A DNA stretch of 64,000 nt from Granulicella paludicola (GTDB lineage: Bacteria; Acidobacteriota; Terriglobia; Terriglobales; Acidobacteriaceae): positions 930,001 to 994,000 of the forward strand of contig NZ_JAGSYC010000026.1 of assembly GCF_025685545.1 (NCBI RefSeq), in the 5' to 3' direction. Shown here one piece after another: positions 23,635 through 34,986 of the stretch. Position 1 is the stretch's first letter; each line of letters begins with the position of its first letter. Position numbers and translations under genes: made by a program. The notes under the pieces are model-generated. The model worked only from the letters and a program-made list of their open reading frames with translations, did no database searches and had not been told where the DNA came from.

Positions 23635-23728
23635 GAGGATGTTCATCGCTTCCGCGAACATCCTCTGTCTTCCGCAAATATCCTCTGTTCCCACAAAAAA
23701 TTCATCATCTGCCGCGAACATCTTCGGC
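23635..23728. repeat. 20-base tandem repeats in a 404-base noncoding interval
   Basis: Units 23649-23668 and 23669-23688 are adjacent and match at 18 of 20 bases (CTTCCGCGAACATCCTCTGT against CTTCCGCAAATATCCTCTGT). A third, more diverged unit sits at 23709-23728, in the same 20-base register. GAGGATGTTC (23635-23644) also pairs with GAACATCCTC (23656-23665). No gene is seen in 23450-23853. Confidence 0.8.
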
Positions 23729-23783
23729 GCTAGGGGAACGTTCGCAATGACGGGCTGTTGGGGTGATCCTGCGAAAATGCAGT

Positions 23784-23810
23784 TTCCTTCGCTTCGCTAC
23801 GGAATGACAA
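23784..23810. repeat. Dispersed repeat, family 1, intergenic copy
   Basis: TTCCTTCGCTTCGCTACGG followed by AATGACAA matches the family also present at 32564, 33702, 40863, 42056 and 44439. This copy is outside coding sequence, just past the end of the LLM oxidoreductase gene. Confidence 0.75.
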
Positions 23811-23853
23811 CGAAGGGGAGGAGGAGGAAGCGGCTTTGCAGTGGGGGCGAGGG

Positions 23854-24918
23854 TTACAGGGACATCGCCTCGGCGAGCAGGGTGTAGCTGCGCAGGCGGG
23901 CTTCGTGGGAGTGGGTGATGGTGTTGACGATAAGTTCGTCGAGTTCGAGTTCGCGGGAGATGCGGAGGAGTTCATCGCGTACTTTGTTGGGCGTGCCGAC
24001 GACATAGCGGGGGAACTCGGTTTCGGGCTGGTCGAGCGAGCCTGCGGTGAAGCCGAAGAGCGGGTTGGGGGCGGTGGCTTTTTCGTTCAGCTCAAGGAGC
24101 GCGGCTTCGGGTGTGGCGACGGGACGGCGGTCGTCCATGCGGATGCGGCGTTGCAGAAGGCGGACGGAGGCGTGGAGGTGGTCGGCTTCTTCCTGGGTGT
24201 CGGCGCAGATGACGCCGATGGCGATGGCGGCGTTGGGAGCGGAGAGGGCGTCGGAGGGCTGGAAGTTGCGGCGGTAGTGCTCGATGGCCTGGCGGGTGCC
24301 TTGCCCTGCGAAGAAGTGAGCGAAGGCGTAGGGGAGCCCTTCAGCGGCGGCGGTGACGGAGGACCACATGGAGGAGCCGAGCAGCCAAATCTGCGGAGCG
24401 ATGGAGGCCTGCGGCGCGACGTGGATTTTGGAGAAGGGGTGAGGACCTTTGACGTCGGCGTGGAGTGCCCAGCGCTCGGGGTGCAGGTAGGCGCGGAGTT
24501 CGGCGAGTTGCTGCGGGAAGTCGTCGGGCACGGGGCCTTGGCGGTTGCGGCGGAGGGCGAAGGCTTCTAGCTGGCCGCCGCCGGGCGCGCGGCCGAGGCC
24601 GAGATCGATGCGGTCGGGGAACATGGTGGCGAGGGTGCTGAAGACCTCGGCGACTTTGAGAGCGGCGTAGTGGGGCAGCATGATGCCGCCGGAGCCGACG
24701 CGGATGCGCTGGGTGGCAGCGGCGGCGCGGGTGATGAGGATCTCCGGCGCGGAGCCTGCCAGCAGCGGCATGGCGTGATGCTCGGAGTACCAGAGGCGGG
24801 TGTAGCCGAGCTTGTCGACGTGCTGGGCCAGCGAGAGGGAGTTGTCCAGCGCCTGCGCGGCGGTGAAGCCGTCGGGGACGGGTGCCTGGTCGAGAACGGA
24901 GATGCGGAGGGCGCTCAT
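23854..24918 (-). CDS. LLM-class flavin-dependent oxidoreductase (luciferase-like)
   Basis: A 354-residue TIM-barrel monooxygenase of the bacterial luciferase family. Features are the N-terminal LRISVLDQAPVPDG, YTRLWYSEHHAMPLLAGSAP near residue 40 (the EHH motif contacts FMN), RIRVGSGGIMLPHYAALKVAE, and RIDLGLGRAPGG; these mark the subgroup named alkanal monooxygenase-like or MsnO8-like. It reduces oxygen with FMNH2 supplied by a separate reductase, not present nearby. The substrate is unknown. No strong RBS is visible. It is divergent from the repeat-containing secreted protein. Confidence 0.92.
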   Translation of the reverse strand: MSALRISVLDQAPVPDGFTAAQALDNSLSLAQHVDKLGYTRLWYSEHHAMPLLAGSAPEILITRAAAATQRIRVGSGGIMLPHYAALKVAEVFSTLATMFPDRIDLGLGRAPGGGQLEAFALRRNRQGPVPDDFPQQLAELRAYLHPERWALHADVKGPHPFSKIHVAPQASIAPQIWLLGSSMWSSVTAAAEGLPYAFAHFFAGQGTRQAIEHYRRNFQPSDALSAPNAAIAIGVICADTQEEADHLHASVRLLQRRIRMDDRRPVATPEAALLELNEKATAPNPLFGFTAGSLDQPETEFPRYVVGTPNKVRDELLRISRELELDELIVNTITHSHEARLRSYTLLAEAMSL

Positions 24919-25042
24919 ACAGTGGATTGGATGAGCGCGGGTAGGGTGGCGACTCTTATGGCCTCTTTGTGGTCCTTCGGGAGCAATAAGGCGTCCAATA
25001 GGCAGAACCGTGATGGAATCGACTTAGGTTCGGAGGCTGACT

Positions 25043-26629
25043 TTGCGCGTGCGGGGAGTGGCGATCGTTTGTGTGGCGCTGGCGTTGGGCAGCGCGATCG
25101 CTCAGAGCGGCGGTGTAAGTGCTGCGTCGACGGAGGCGCCAAGGCCGTGGTGGCAGGTAGCGTTGCAGCACGGCACGCTGACGGTGTGGATGGTTTCGAA
25201 GGCGACGACCGACGATAAGCTGCGGATCGGACGCGATCGGCTGACGGCACAGATTCAGCCGAGCAAGGTGATCGTCGAGAAGACGACCGGAGATTTTGGA
25301 ACGGCTTCGAGTAATGTGGGGCAGACGTCGAGCACCTATGGGCAGACGTCTGGGAGTTTTGGCACGGCGGCGAGCAACACGGGGCAGACGGCAGGCTCGT
25401 ATGGAACGTCGACAAGCAATGTCGGCACGGCTTCGAGTAACTATGGGCAGACATCAAGTACGTATGGTCAGACGGCGGGGAGCTTTGGGCAGACGGCCAG
25501 CACATACGGCACAGCGGCAAGTGATACGAACAAGCTGCAACCTGAGGCGCGGCATGTGCAGGACGCGCAGCAGGATGCGCTGGTTGCGGAGCTGAGCCAT
25601 GCGTTTCCGGGGCTTGTGGTGCATGTTGAAGACGTTACGGATTTGGAGCTGCGGGACAGGCTGACGGCTGCGAAGAGTGCGGGTGGGTATCCCGATGTGG
25701 TGGTAGGGGTGCAGTACACGAACTGGTGGTGGCAGAGCGGGCTAGGGATGACGTTGCTGGGCGAGCGCATGATGTCGGAGGGCATGACGGGGAATGGTTT
25801 TTACGTGCCTGCGACGATCGATCTGTTGCGCAGCGCTCCGCACATGGATGTGGCGAAGGCGTTCTGGATATGGGTGAGTGGAGCTTCGCAGTGCATGGAC
25901 TGTGGCGAGGGCCGAGCGATTGCGACGGAGGTGCCAGTGGTGCTGGCGCAGTCTGCGATGCGACGTGTGCTGGCGGGTGCGGCGCTGGGAGCGGACGCCG
26001 ATGCGGACGCAGCTCCGTTTGGTTTGCAGGAGGCTTCGGGCATGGCGCTGGCATCGTTCTCGCGTGGCGGTGTGAGCGGCAACGATGTGAAGGTGCAGAT
26101 GGAGACGATTGCGGGCTTTGCGTCGGGCAATGTCGCGGCGGTTTCGCTGCGTGCGAATATCTCTTCGTCGGATAGCTATGGGGTGTTGAACGGGTTGGTG
26201 GTCTTGCGCAAGGGAGCGGATGCCCGCTGGCGGGTGCTGCAGGTATCGCCGAATTTGCCTACAGACCAGCGCGGCGCTGCGTATAGTGATCTATCGTCTG
26301 CTACGGCAGGCAAGTCGGACGGGCCGATGAAGCCGGTGACGCTGGCGACGCCGGAGGATGGCGATGTGCGGCCGGAGCACCCGGACCTGTGGTGGGACAA
26401 CAGCGGCTCGGCGCGACTGCAGGTCGTGGAGTGGCAGCGCGCGCTGGCGGGGACGTGGACGGCGAGCCAGTTGATGCCGGTGGTGGATACGGATGCGCAT
26501 CTGCAGACCAGAACGACAGCCATGTTTGCTCGCGATGGCAATCGGTATCGCTGGCGGGTGTGGAGTGTAGGTCGTGGTGGCGTGCTGGTGATGACGGGCT
26601 GGCGCACGTTTACGGTGTCGGGGCACTGA
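25043..26629 (+). CDS. Secreted protein with eleven 7-residue Gly/Ser/Thr repeats
   Basis: A 528-residue protein of unknown function. A TTG start at 25043 is supported by GGAGG 6 bases upstream and by the signal peptide it gives (residues 1-20, cleavage near AIAQ-SGG). Residues 85-161 are eleven tandem 7-residue units of the pattern aromatic/Val/Thr-Gly-Thr/Gln-x-Ser/Ala-x-x, such as YGQTSST and FGTAASN. After them a domain with DVVVGVQYTNWWWQSGLG resembles a periplasmic solute-binding protein segment (residues about 170-330). The C-terminal part contains PEDGDVRPEHPDLWWDNSGS, like a fibronectin-like or carbohydrate-binding fold. The repeats may form a flexible stalk. Lone gene; function not inferable. 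Confidence 0.75.
   Translation: MRVRGVAIVCVALALGSAIAQSGGVSAASTEAPRPWWQVALQHGTLTVWMVSKATTDDKLRIGRDRLTAQIQPSKVIVEKTTGDFGTASSNVGQTSSTYGQTSGSFGTAASNTGQTAGSYGTSTSNVGTASSNYGQTSSTYGQTAGSFGQTASTYGTAASDTNKLQPEARHVQDAQQDALVAELSHAFPGLVVHVEDVTDLELRDRLTAAKSAGGYPDVVVGVQYTNWWWQSGLGMTLLGERMMSEGMTGNGFYVPATIDLLRSAPHMDVAKAFWIWVSGASQCMDCGEGRAIATEVPVVLAQSAMRRVLAGAALGADADADAAPFGLQEASGMALASFSRGGVSGNDVKVQMETIAGFASGNVAAVSLRANISSSDSYGVLNGLVVLRKGADARWRVLQVSPNLPTDQRGAAYSDLSSATAGKSDGPMKPVTLATPEDGDVRPEHPDLWWDNSGSARLQVVEWQRALAGTWTASQLMPVVDTDAHLQTRTTAMFARDGNRYRWRVWSVGRGGVLVMTGWRTFTVSGH
25295..25525 (+). repeat. 21-base coding minisatellite (eleven units)
   Basis: The DNA of the 7-residue repeats has a 21-base period over 231 bases, with units such as TATGGGCAGACGTCGAGCACC in diverged form. 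Copy number could vary between strains. Confidence 0.85.
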
Positions 26630-26647
26630 TTCCGCTATGCTCGGAGT

Positions 26648-27532
26648 GTGAGCTTTGCCGAACAGAGTCGACTGCCGTTATTAGAAGTGCGCGATCTGCG
26701 TATCGCATTCGGTCAGCACGAGGCCGTACGTAGCGTCTCGTTTGCGATCGCGCCGGGCGAGACGCTGGGGTTGGTGGGCGAGTCCGGGTCGGGCAAGTCG
26801 GCGACCAGCTTTGCGATGATGCGGCTGCTACCGCCGAGCGCGACGGTTCAGGGCGAGGTGCGGTTGACGGTCGAGAGTGGTGGTGGTTCTTCCCATGTCC
26901 GAGAGTCTGGACATTGGGCATCTAAAGCGGTGGACCTTCTAACGTTACCGGAGTCGTCCATGCGTCGGCTGCGAGGATCGAGCGTTGCGATGATCTTTCA
27001 GGAGCCGATGACTGCGCTGAACCCGGTGATGACGGTGGGCCGGCAGATTGCGGAGGCGTTGCTGGCGCATGCTCCGAAGACATCGCGGAGTGAGTTGCGG
27101 GAGCGTGTGCTGGCCGCGATGCGCGAGGTGGCACTGCCGGAGCCGGAGCGCCGCATCGACGACTACCCACACCAGTTTTCCGGCGGACAGCGGCAGCGCA
27201 TTGTGATCGCGATGGCGATCATCAACAAGCCGAAGCTGCTGATTGCGGACGAACCGACCACGGCGCTTGATGTCACGGTGCAGGCACAGATTATCGCGCT
27301 GCTGAAGCAGCTTCGGGACGAGCATGGTTTGGCGATGCTGTTTATCTCGCATGATCTTGCTGTGGTGTCGCAGGTGGCGGACAAAGTGGCGGTGATGCGA
27401 CATGGGGAGATTGTGGAGCAGGGCGCGATGATGGATGTGCTGACGCGGCCTGAACATGCGTATACGCGCAGTCTGCTGGCGAGTGTCCCCACCATGATGA
27501 CCGATCGCGCGCGACCCCTCGCGACGCTCTAG
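26648..27532 (+). CDS. ABC transporter ATP-binding protein, OppD/DppD type
   Basis: A 294-residue ATPase of the peptide/nickel import class. Start GTG 26648. Walker A is GESGSGKSA (about residues 45-53), the signature FSGGQRQR, Walker B LLIADEPTTALDV, and the H-loop FISHDLAVV. OppD proteins usually reach 320-330 residues; this one ends soon after HAYTRSLLASVP, without the cysteine-bearing C-terminal extension. Between VRL and the conserved LLTLPESSMRRLRG, where relatives have a short loop, an in-frame palindromic element at 26892-26918 adds about 15 residues (near residues 77-95). No permease or binding-protein gene is adjacent, so its partners are elsewhere. Confidence 0.92.
   Translation: MSFAEQSRLPLLEVRDLRIAFGQHEAVRSVSFAIAPGETLGLVGESGSGKSATSFAMMRLLPPSATVQGEVRLTVESGGGSSHVRESGHWASKAVDLLTLPESSMRRLRGSSVAMIFQEPMTALNPVMTVGRQIAEALLAHAPKTSRSELRERVLAAMREVALPEPERRIDDYPHQFSGGQRQRIVIAMAIINKPKLLIADEPTTALDVTVQAQIIALLKQLRDEHGLAMLFISHDLAVVSQVADKVAVMRHGEIVEQGAMMDVLTRPEHAYTRSLLASVPTMMTDRARPLATL
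26892..26918 (+). repeat. In-frame palindromic element in the ABC ATPase gene
   Basis: CCCATGTCC (26892-26900) pairs with GGACATTGGG (26909-26918), one base bulged, loop GAGAGTCT. It encodes SHVRESGHW, absent from usual OppD sequences, and looks like an inserted hairpin element. Confidence 0.65.
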
Positions 27533-27616
27533 AGATTCGATGTACATGCGATGTGGCAACTGTTTGGGATAGACTGGCGTCCTTGTCCTCATAGTCAGAA
27601 TGCGAGTCATTCGTTT

Positions 27617-28372
27617 ATGCGAGCTCTAGTGATCTCCGACATCCACGGGAACGTCCATGCTCTGGATGCGGTTCTTGCTGCTGCGCCTGCGCATGATGTG
27701 GTTTGGAACCTCGGCGATGTTGTGGGCTATGGTGCTCGACCAAACGAGGTGGTGGATCGCCTGCGGGCGCTGACTGCGCGGCATGTGCGCGGCAATCATG
27801 ACCGGGTGTGTTGTGGCCTGACGCCGCCGCAGGGATTCAATCCGGTGGCGGCTGCTGCTGCTGTATGGACCAAGGAGACGCTGACCGACGAGAACAGAAC
27901 GTGGGTCCGCGCGATGCCCAAAGGTCCGGTGGAGGTGGCAACGAATGTGCTGTGCGCGCACGGTTCGCCGTTGCATGAGGACCATTACATTGTCTCGATG
28001 CGCGATGCGTGGGCTCCCTTGCAGCGCATGGAGGCCGGCGTGACGCTCTTTGGGCATACGCATGTGCAGGGAAACTTTTCGATGCTGGTGAACGATTGGG
28101 AAGAGGAGCGTCCGCGCTACGGGAGGAAGGAAGGAGAGGTGTCCGCTCGCATTGAGTTGACGCGAGGGACACGGCACCTTATCAACCCCGGCTCAGTGGG
28201 ACAGCCGCGCGATGCTGACTGGCGCGCTGCTTTTGCGATCTACGAAGAGGATGAATCTCAGGCGAGCGTGACCTTCCATCGCACGCCGTATGACGTAGCT
28301 GCAGCGCAGGCGGCGATACGCGAGGCGGGGTTGCCGGAGCGGCTGGCGGCAAGGTTGAGTAGTGGGAAGTAA
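27617..28372 (+). CDS. Metallophosphoesterase
   Basis: A 251-residue calcineurin-like phosphoesterase of the YfcE/MJ0936 type. The start at ATG 27617 gives MRALVISDIHGN directly. Metal-binding motifs in order: SDIHGN (residues 7-12), LGDVVGYG, RGNHDRV, CAHGSP and FGHTHVQG. The conserved NPGSVGQPRD after the beta-sandwich is typical of this subgroup, which cleaves phosphodiesters in vitro. No signal peptide, so cytoplasmic. It follows the ABC ATPase by 84 bases. The 3' end runs into a hairpin repeat shared with the convergent patatin gene. Confidence 0.93.
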   Translation: MRALVISDIHGNVHALDAVLAAAPAHDVVWNLGDVVGYGARPNEVVDRLRALTARHVRGNHDRVCCGLTPPQGFNPVAAAAAVWTKETLTDENRTWVRAMPKGPVEVATNVLCAHGSPLHEDHYIVSMRDAWAPLQRMEAGVTLFGHTHVQGNFSMLVNDWEEERPRYGRKEGEVSARIELTRGTRHLINPGSVGQPRDADWRAAFAIYEEDESQASVTFHRTPYDVAAAQAAIREAGLPERLAARLSSGK

Positions 28373-28436
28373 GCAGTGATGAGTGATAAGTGGGTAAGCG
28401 CTTACCACTCATCACTTACCACTCGTCACTTTCTTT
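28373..28436. repeat. AGTGATAAGTG-type hairpin repeat, likely bidirectional terminator
   Basis: GTGATGAGTG pairs with CACTCATCAC around GGTAAGCGCTTACC, itself a perfect 14-base palindrome. A related sequence occurs at 34886-34985. It separates two convergent genes and ends in TTTCTTTTC on the + strand. Confidence 0.7.
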
Positions 28437-28439
28437 TCT

Positions 28440-30866
28440 CTAAAACAGTTTGCCGATCGTAAAAACCAGCTTACGTTCGCCTGCGTTGCCGAAGGCGGGG
28501 GCCACAGAGATGACACCGAGCGGTGTCTCGGCGACGACACCGAAGTAGACATCCTGCCGCTTGATGGTCTGCGTGAAGGGCGCGCGCATCTGTCCGTACT
28601 CGTAGGTGCCGCCAAGGTAGAGGCTACTGCCGAGGGGTGCGGGCAGGGAGTGAATGCGACGCAAGTAACCTGGCGTGACCAGGAAGTAGTCTGTGCCACG
28701 GTACTGGTCGATGGCACTGGCAGCGAGGCGCAGCGGTCCACCCAGAGTGAAGCGGAAGGGCTGAGCTACGTTGCGATCGAAGAGCGTGCCGCCTTCGAGG
28801 TTGGCAAGGAAGACGTTCTTCTTATCCCAGGTGCGCGCAAAGCTGATCTGTGTAGTAAACATCGGTGCGTTGACGCTGCCCGGTGTGTCATAGAGATAGC
28901 CGAAGGTGCTGACTGAGCGGATTCCATACAACGGCACCAGGGCGCGATCCTGCGAGTCGTAGATGTACTGAACGCGAGCGAGCTGCGAGTCGTTGGAATA
29001 ATTGGGTAGATTGTCCGAGCCTGTGGTGACCTGCCAGTTGGTGTAGTGCTGCTGCCAGCCGACGCGAACTTCCTGCGAGCGGCCGTCGCCCCAGCCGATA
29101 TCGGCGCCACCACCGGCGGTTTCAAGCTGTCGTTCGGAGAGGCGAGTGTTGCCGCTGTAGATGTAATACGGCTGGCGCGAAACATCGATGCGCGGAGCGA
29201 CGAAGACGCCGGATTCGCCGATCTTGCGGTAGTACTCGGTATCGAAGTGAGTGAGGAAGCCGACGTCGATCTTGGTGCGAAGCTCGCTGCCATAGCCTCC
29301 AAAATCCTGATACAGCAGGATCATGTCGAGGTTCGCGCGGGTGACACCGCCGGTTTGAGCGGCAAGGTTTACGCCGACATCGAGGAACGGCGGACCGGTC
29401 TTTTTGTCGCTGACGGTTACGAGCAGGATGGGGCGTTGGGCGTAGGCTGGCTGGGAGCTATCGTAGCCTACGGTGTAGTCGGCGTCGTAGCGACCGTCGG
29501 CACGCACTTCAGCCAGGAGCTTCTCGACCTTGTCGGTGTTGATGGGTTGATCGACGAGGGGAGCGAAGTTCTTCTGCACAAAGTGCTTCACGCCGCTGTC
29601 TGATGCTTTCACCTCGACGCGGAGAACGTTATTAACCGGGCCACGTTCGTGCGCGTGGCGATTCGCCATGTAGGCTTGCCACTGCTCGTCGCTGATGGCG
29701 TACTTGAGTAGCGCGTCTTTGTTGGCCTCGGCGGCTTCGTAGCCGCGCTTGGCCAGATCGGTGGCCTTCAGGTAGTCACTGCCACTGAAGCCGTCGATGT
29801 TAGGCATGATGACGACGTTGGCGAAGCCGCGCTCGAAGTTCTCGTTGTTCTCGATACCCACCGAAAAGGCGCGCTGCAGAACGCCGAGGATGGAGTCGAG
29901 ATCGCCCTTACCGACAGGCTGCAGAGGCAGGCTGACGGCGAGCACGACGTCGGCCTTCATTGCCTTGACGTCCTGCGTGGGCAGGTTCTTCAGGATGGCG
30001 CCATCGACGAATTCGTGGCCGTTGAGTTCGAACGGGCGGAAGACACCGGGGATCGATGCGGAGGCGCGAACGGCGTCCTGCAGGCTACCGCGAGCGAAGG
30101 TGACGGACTTGGCGTCGTTCAGATCGGTGGCAGCGCAGCGGAAGGGAATGGGGAGATCGTTGAAGTCGAGCTGGTCGTTATAGCGCAGAAACTCCTTGTC
30201 GAGGAGTTCGTTCAGGCCGGTGTCGGTGAGCAGCGCATTGCGAAAGCTGACGCCGTGCTTGAGGCCGATGGTGATGGCGTTCGGGACATCGCGTGAGTCT
30301 TCGCGGCGGCGGAAGCTTTGCGCGGTGTAGGCCTGCTGAATGCGAAAGACCGAGGTGACGGAGTTCTCATTGAGTACGTGCTCCATCTGGTCCGGGGTAT
30401 GGCCGGTGGAGTAGAGCGCGCTCACGATAGAACCCATGCTGGTGCCGGCGATGACGTCGACCGGGATGTGATGCTCTTCGAACCAGCGGAGGACGCCGAC
30501 TTCACTGAGCGCGAGCGCGCCGCCGCCGCCAAGCGCGACGCCGATTACCGGGCGATCATGCGGAATGTTGGTGGGAGGAACAGAGGGCGCAAGGGGGCCG
30601 AGCTTCAGCTTCGTTGCGCTGGCTGCTTCTTCGCCCGCGCTTGCTGGTTTTGAGGCGGAGCTCTCGTCCTGGCCAGACTTAGGAGCAGCACTTGGCTGAC
30701 CGAGTCCAGGCGCCACGATACTTGTGGGTGGCGCGTTCTGGGCATGGGCGACGGCACTGCTAAAAAGCAGCGATCCAAACGCAAGGCCGCTGGCGAAGAT
30801 GCGAAGCGCCGAAGGGGCCGCGTAGGAAGGGGTGGCGCACGTAGCGTTCAAGGTCGTTCGGTCCAA
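28440..30866 (-). CDS. Patatin-like phospholipase with POTRA and barrel (type Vd secretion, PlpD-like)
   Basis: An 808-residue protein. Residues 1-43 form a signal peptide ending VAHAQ. After a low-complexity Ser/Pro linker, the patatin domain spans about 105-300: oxyanion loop GGGG at 113-116, nucleophile Ser143 in GTSMG, and the catalytic Asp288 in DGA. Residues about 410-495 resemble a POTRA domain (VLRVEVKASDSGVKHFVQ...), and the remainder is an Omp85-type 16-strand barrel ending in a terminal Phe (KLVFTIGKLF). This is the architecture of type Vd autotransporters, which place a phospholipase at the cell surface. The start is a TTG without a clear RBS, so the first residues are uncertain. 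Confidence 0.9.
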   Translation of the reverse strand: MDRTTLNATCATPSYAAPSALRIFASGLAFGSLLFSSAVAHAQNAPPTSIVAPGLGQPSAAPKSGQDESSASKPASAGEEAASATKLKLGPLAPSVPPTNIPHDRPVIGVALGGGGALALSEVGVLRWFEEHHIPVDVIAGTSMGSIVSALYSTGHTPDQMEHVLNENSVTSVFRIQQAYTAQSFRRREDSRDVPNAITIGLKHGVSFRNALLTDTGLNELLDKEFLRYNDQLDFNDLPIPFRCAATDLNDAKSVTFARGSLQDAVRASASIPGVFRPFELNGHEFVDGAILKNLPTQDVKAMKADVVLAVSLPLQPVGKGDLDSILGVLQRAFSVGIENNENFERGFANVVIMPNIDGFSGSDYLKATDLAKRGYEAAEANKDALLKYAISDEQWQAYMANRHAHERGPVNNVLRVEVKASDSGVKHFVQKNFAPLVDQPINTDKVEKLLAEVRADGRYDADYTVGYDSSQPAYAQRPILLVTVSDKKTGPPFLDVGVNLAAQTGGVTRANLDMILLYQDFGGYGSELRTKIDVGFLTHFDTEYYRKIGESGVFVAPRIDVSRQPYYIYSGNTRLSERQLETAGGGADIGWGDGRSQEVRVGWQQHYTNWQVTTGSDNLPNYSNDSQLARVQYIYDSQDRALVPLYGIRSVSTFGYLYDTPGSVNAPMFTTQISFARTWDKKNVFLANLEGGTLFDRNVAQPFRFTLGGPLRLAASAIDQYRGTDYFLVTPGYLRRIHSLPAPLGSSLYLGGTYEYGQMRAPFTQTIKRQDVYFGVVAETPLGVISVAPAFGNAGERKLVFTIGKLF

Positions 30867-30974
30867 AGAAGGAATAGCCGCTTTCTAGCCGCATCAACAA
30901 AGAGCAGGTCTACCTTGCTGGGATGCATGTCAGCTTCTTTGAGTGGTATGAACATCCCTCGACATTGAGAGGGG

Positions 30975-31601
30975 TTAGCGACCGTACTCTTGAAATAAGT
31001 TCGGGAACTGCTGGCCTAACGCTGCGATTTTAGGAATGTCGCACACTTGGATGTAGGGATTATGCGGATTCTTCATAGCGTAGTCCTGGTGGTAATCCTC
31101 GCCCTTGAAGAACTGGATGAGCGGCGTGATCTGAGTGACGATCGGCGCGTGGAAGATGCCCGTTGCATCGAGCTGGCGCACGTAGGCCTCGGCGACCTCG
31201 CGCTGCTGCTCGTCGGTGTAGAAGATGGCCGAGCGATAGCTGGTGCCGATGTCCGCGCCCTGGCGATTGAGCTGCGTGGGATCATGCACGACGGAGAAGA
31301 AGACGCGCAGCAGCGTGCCGTAGCTTACCTTGGCTGGATCGAAGAGAATCTCGATGGCCTCGGCGTGGCCGGTATCTTCGCCGCAGACGGCTCGATAGTT
31401 TGCGGTCTCTGCTGCGCCGCCGGAGTAGCCGACGGTCGTCTGCACGACGCCTTTGACGCGCTGGAAGACCGATTGCACGCCCCAGAAGCAGCCCCCGGCA
31501 AAGACGGCGGTATCAAGCTCGCCAGCCTCCCATCCGCTCTCGGGAGCATTGATGTCGAGTGTGGCGGCGGGAATCGGTTCGCGGCGGGTAGCAATGGCCA
31601 T
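30975..31601 (-). CDS. msrA: Peptide methionine sulfoxide reductase A
   Basis: MsrA reduces the S-form of methionine sulfoxide in proteins. The start at the ATG at 31601 is preferred because AGGAG lies 10 bases upstream; a longer reading to 31712 would add a membrane segment without an RBS. The product has 208 residues. The catalytic Cys38 sits in GGCFWGVQ, followed by VGYSGG, the EAIEILFDP strand and GTSYRSAIF. A further Cys in YIQVCDIP near the C-terminus is a likely resolving cysteine. The conserved YHQDY is present (GEDYHQDY). Cytoplasmic. Confidence 0.94.
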   Translation of the reverse strand: MAIATRREPIPAATLDINAPESGWEAGELDTAVFAGGCFWGVQSVFQRVKGVVQTTVGYSGGAAETANYRAVCGEDTGHAEAIEILFDPAKVSYGTLLRVFFSVVHDPTQLNRQGADIGTSYRSAIFYTDEQQREVAEAYVRQLDATGIFHAPIVTQITPLIQFFKGEDYHQDYAMKNPHNPYIQVCDIPKIAALGQQFPNLFQEYGR

Positions 31602-31778
31602 GGTGCTGGATCTCCTGTTTGTGACGGAACGCCACAGGACGACCGCGACCAGCAAAATGATGCCAAATTCCATCACATGGATCGCAACGCCGAATGGTGA
31701 GCCGAGGTTCACAGAACATTGGACGCGGATTTCTGCCGAACGATGCCTGAGCCTGCCAAGTTGTTGTATTGAGACGGT

Positions 31779-31829
31779 CTACAGAAGAACAAGGGCCACC
31801 GCGATTGCGGTGGCCCTTAGCTTCTGTAG
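31779..31829. terminator. Long perfect hairpin between valS and msrA
   Basis: AAGGGCCACCGC (31791-31802) pairs perfectly with GCGGTGGCCCTT (31807-31818), GATT loop; outer arms CTACAGAAG (31779-31787) and CTTCTGTAG (31821-31829) also pair. It lies just after the valS stop on the minus strand and likely terminates valS. Confidence 0.85.
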
Positions 31830-31852
31830 CTTTGTCGGGTAGGAGACAAAGC

Positions 31853-34855
<3,003 letters not shown>

Positions 34856-34885
34856 GTCGCTTTTAAGGGTAGCAGGGGTGGCAAG

Positions 34886-34985
34886 TGATAAGTGACAAGT
34901 GGTGAGTGATAAGTAAGCGCAAACGCAGAACGGAGAGGCAGGTGGCCTCTCCGTTCGGCGTATCACTTGTCGCTTTCCACTCGCT
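34886..34985. repeat. AGTGATAAGTG-type repeat with terminator hairpin
   Basis: The stretch begins AGTGATAAGTGACAAGTG and is partly complementary to its own end (CACTTGTCGCTTTCCACT). A perfect 11-bp hairpin AACGGAGAGGC (34929-34939) with GCCTCTCCGTT (34945-34955) inside it probably terminates the TPR-protein gene. Related to 28373-28436. Confidence 0.7.
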
Positions 34986-34986
34986 T

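Noticed and set aside
23635-23728. CRISPR array
   Set aside because: Only two or three 20-base units without unique spacers between the first two, and no cas genes.
31602-31712. N-terminal membrane extension of MsrA
   Set aside because: Possible in frame, but without an RBS, whereas AGGAG precedes the ATG at 31601.
34856-34966. N-terminal extension of ValRS
   Set aside because: The added residues are encoded by the AGTGATAAGTG repeat and the family starts at the later ATG.
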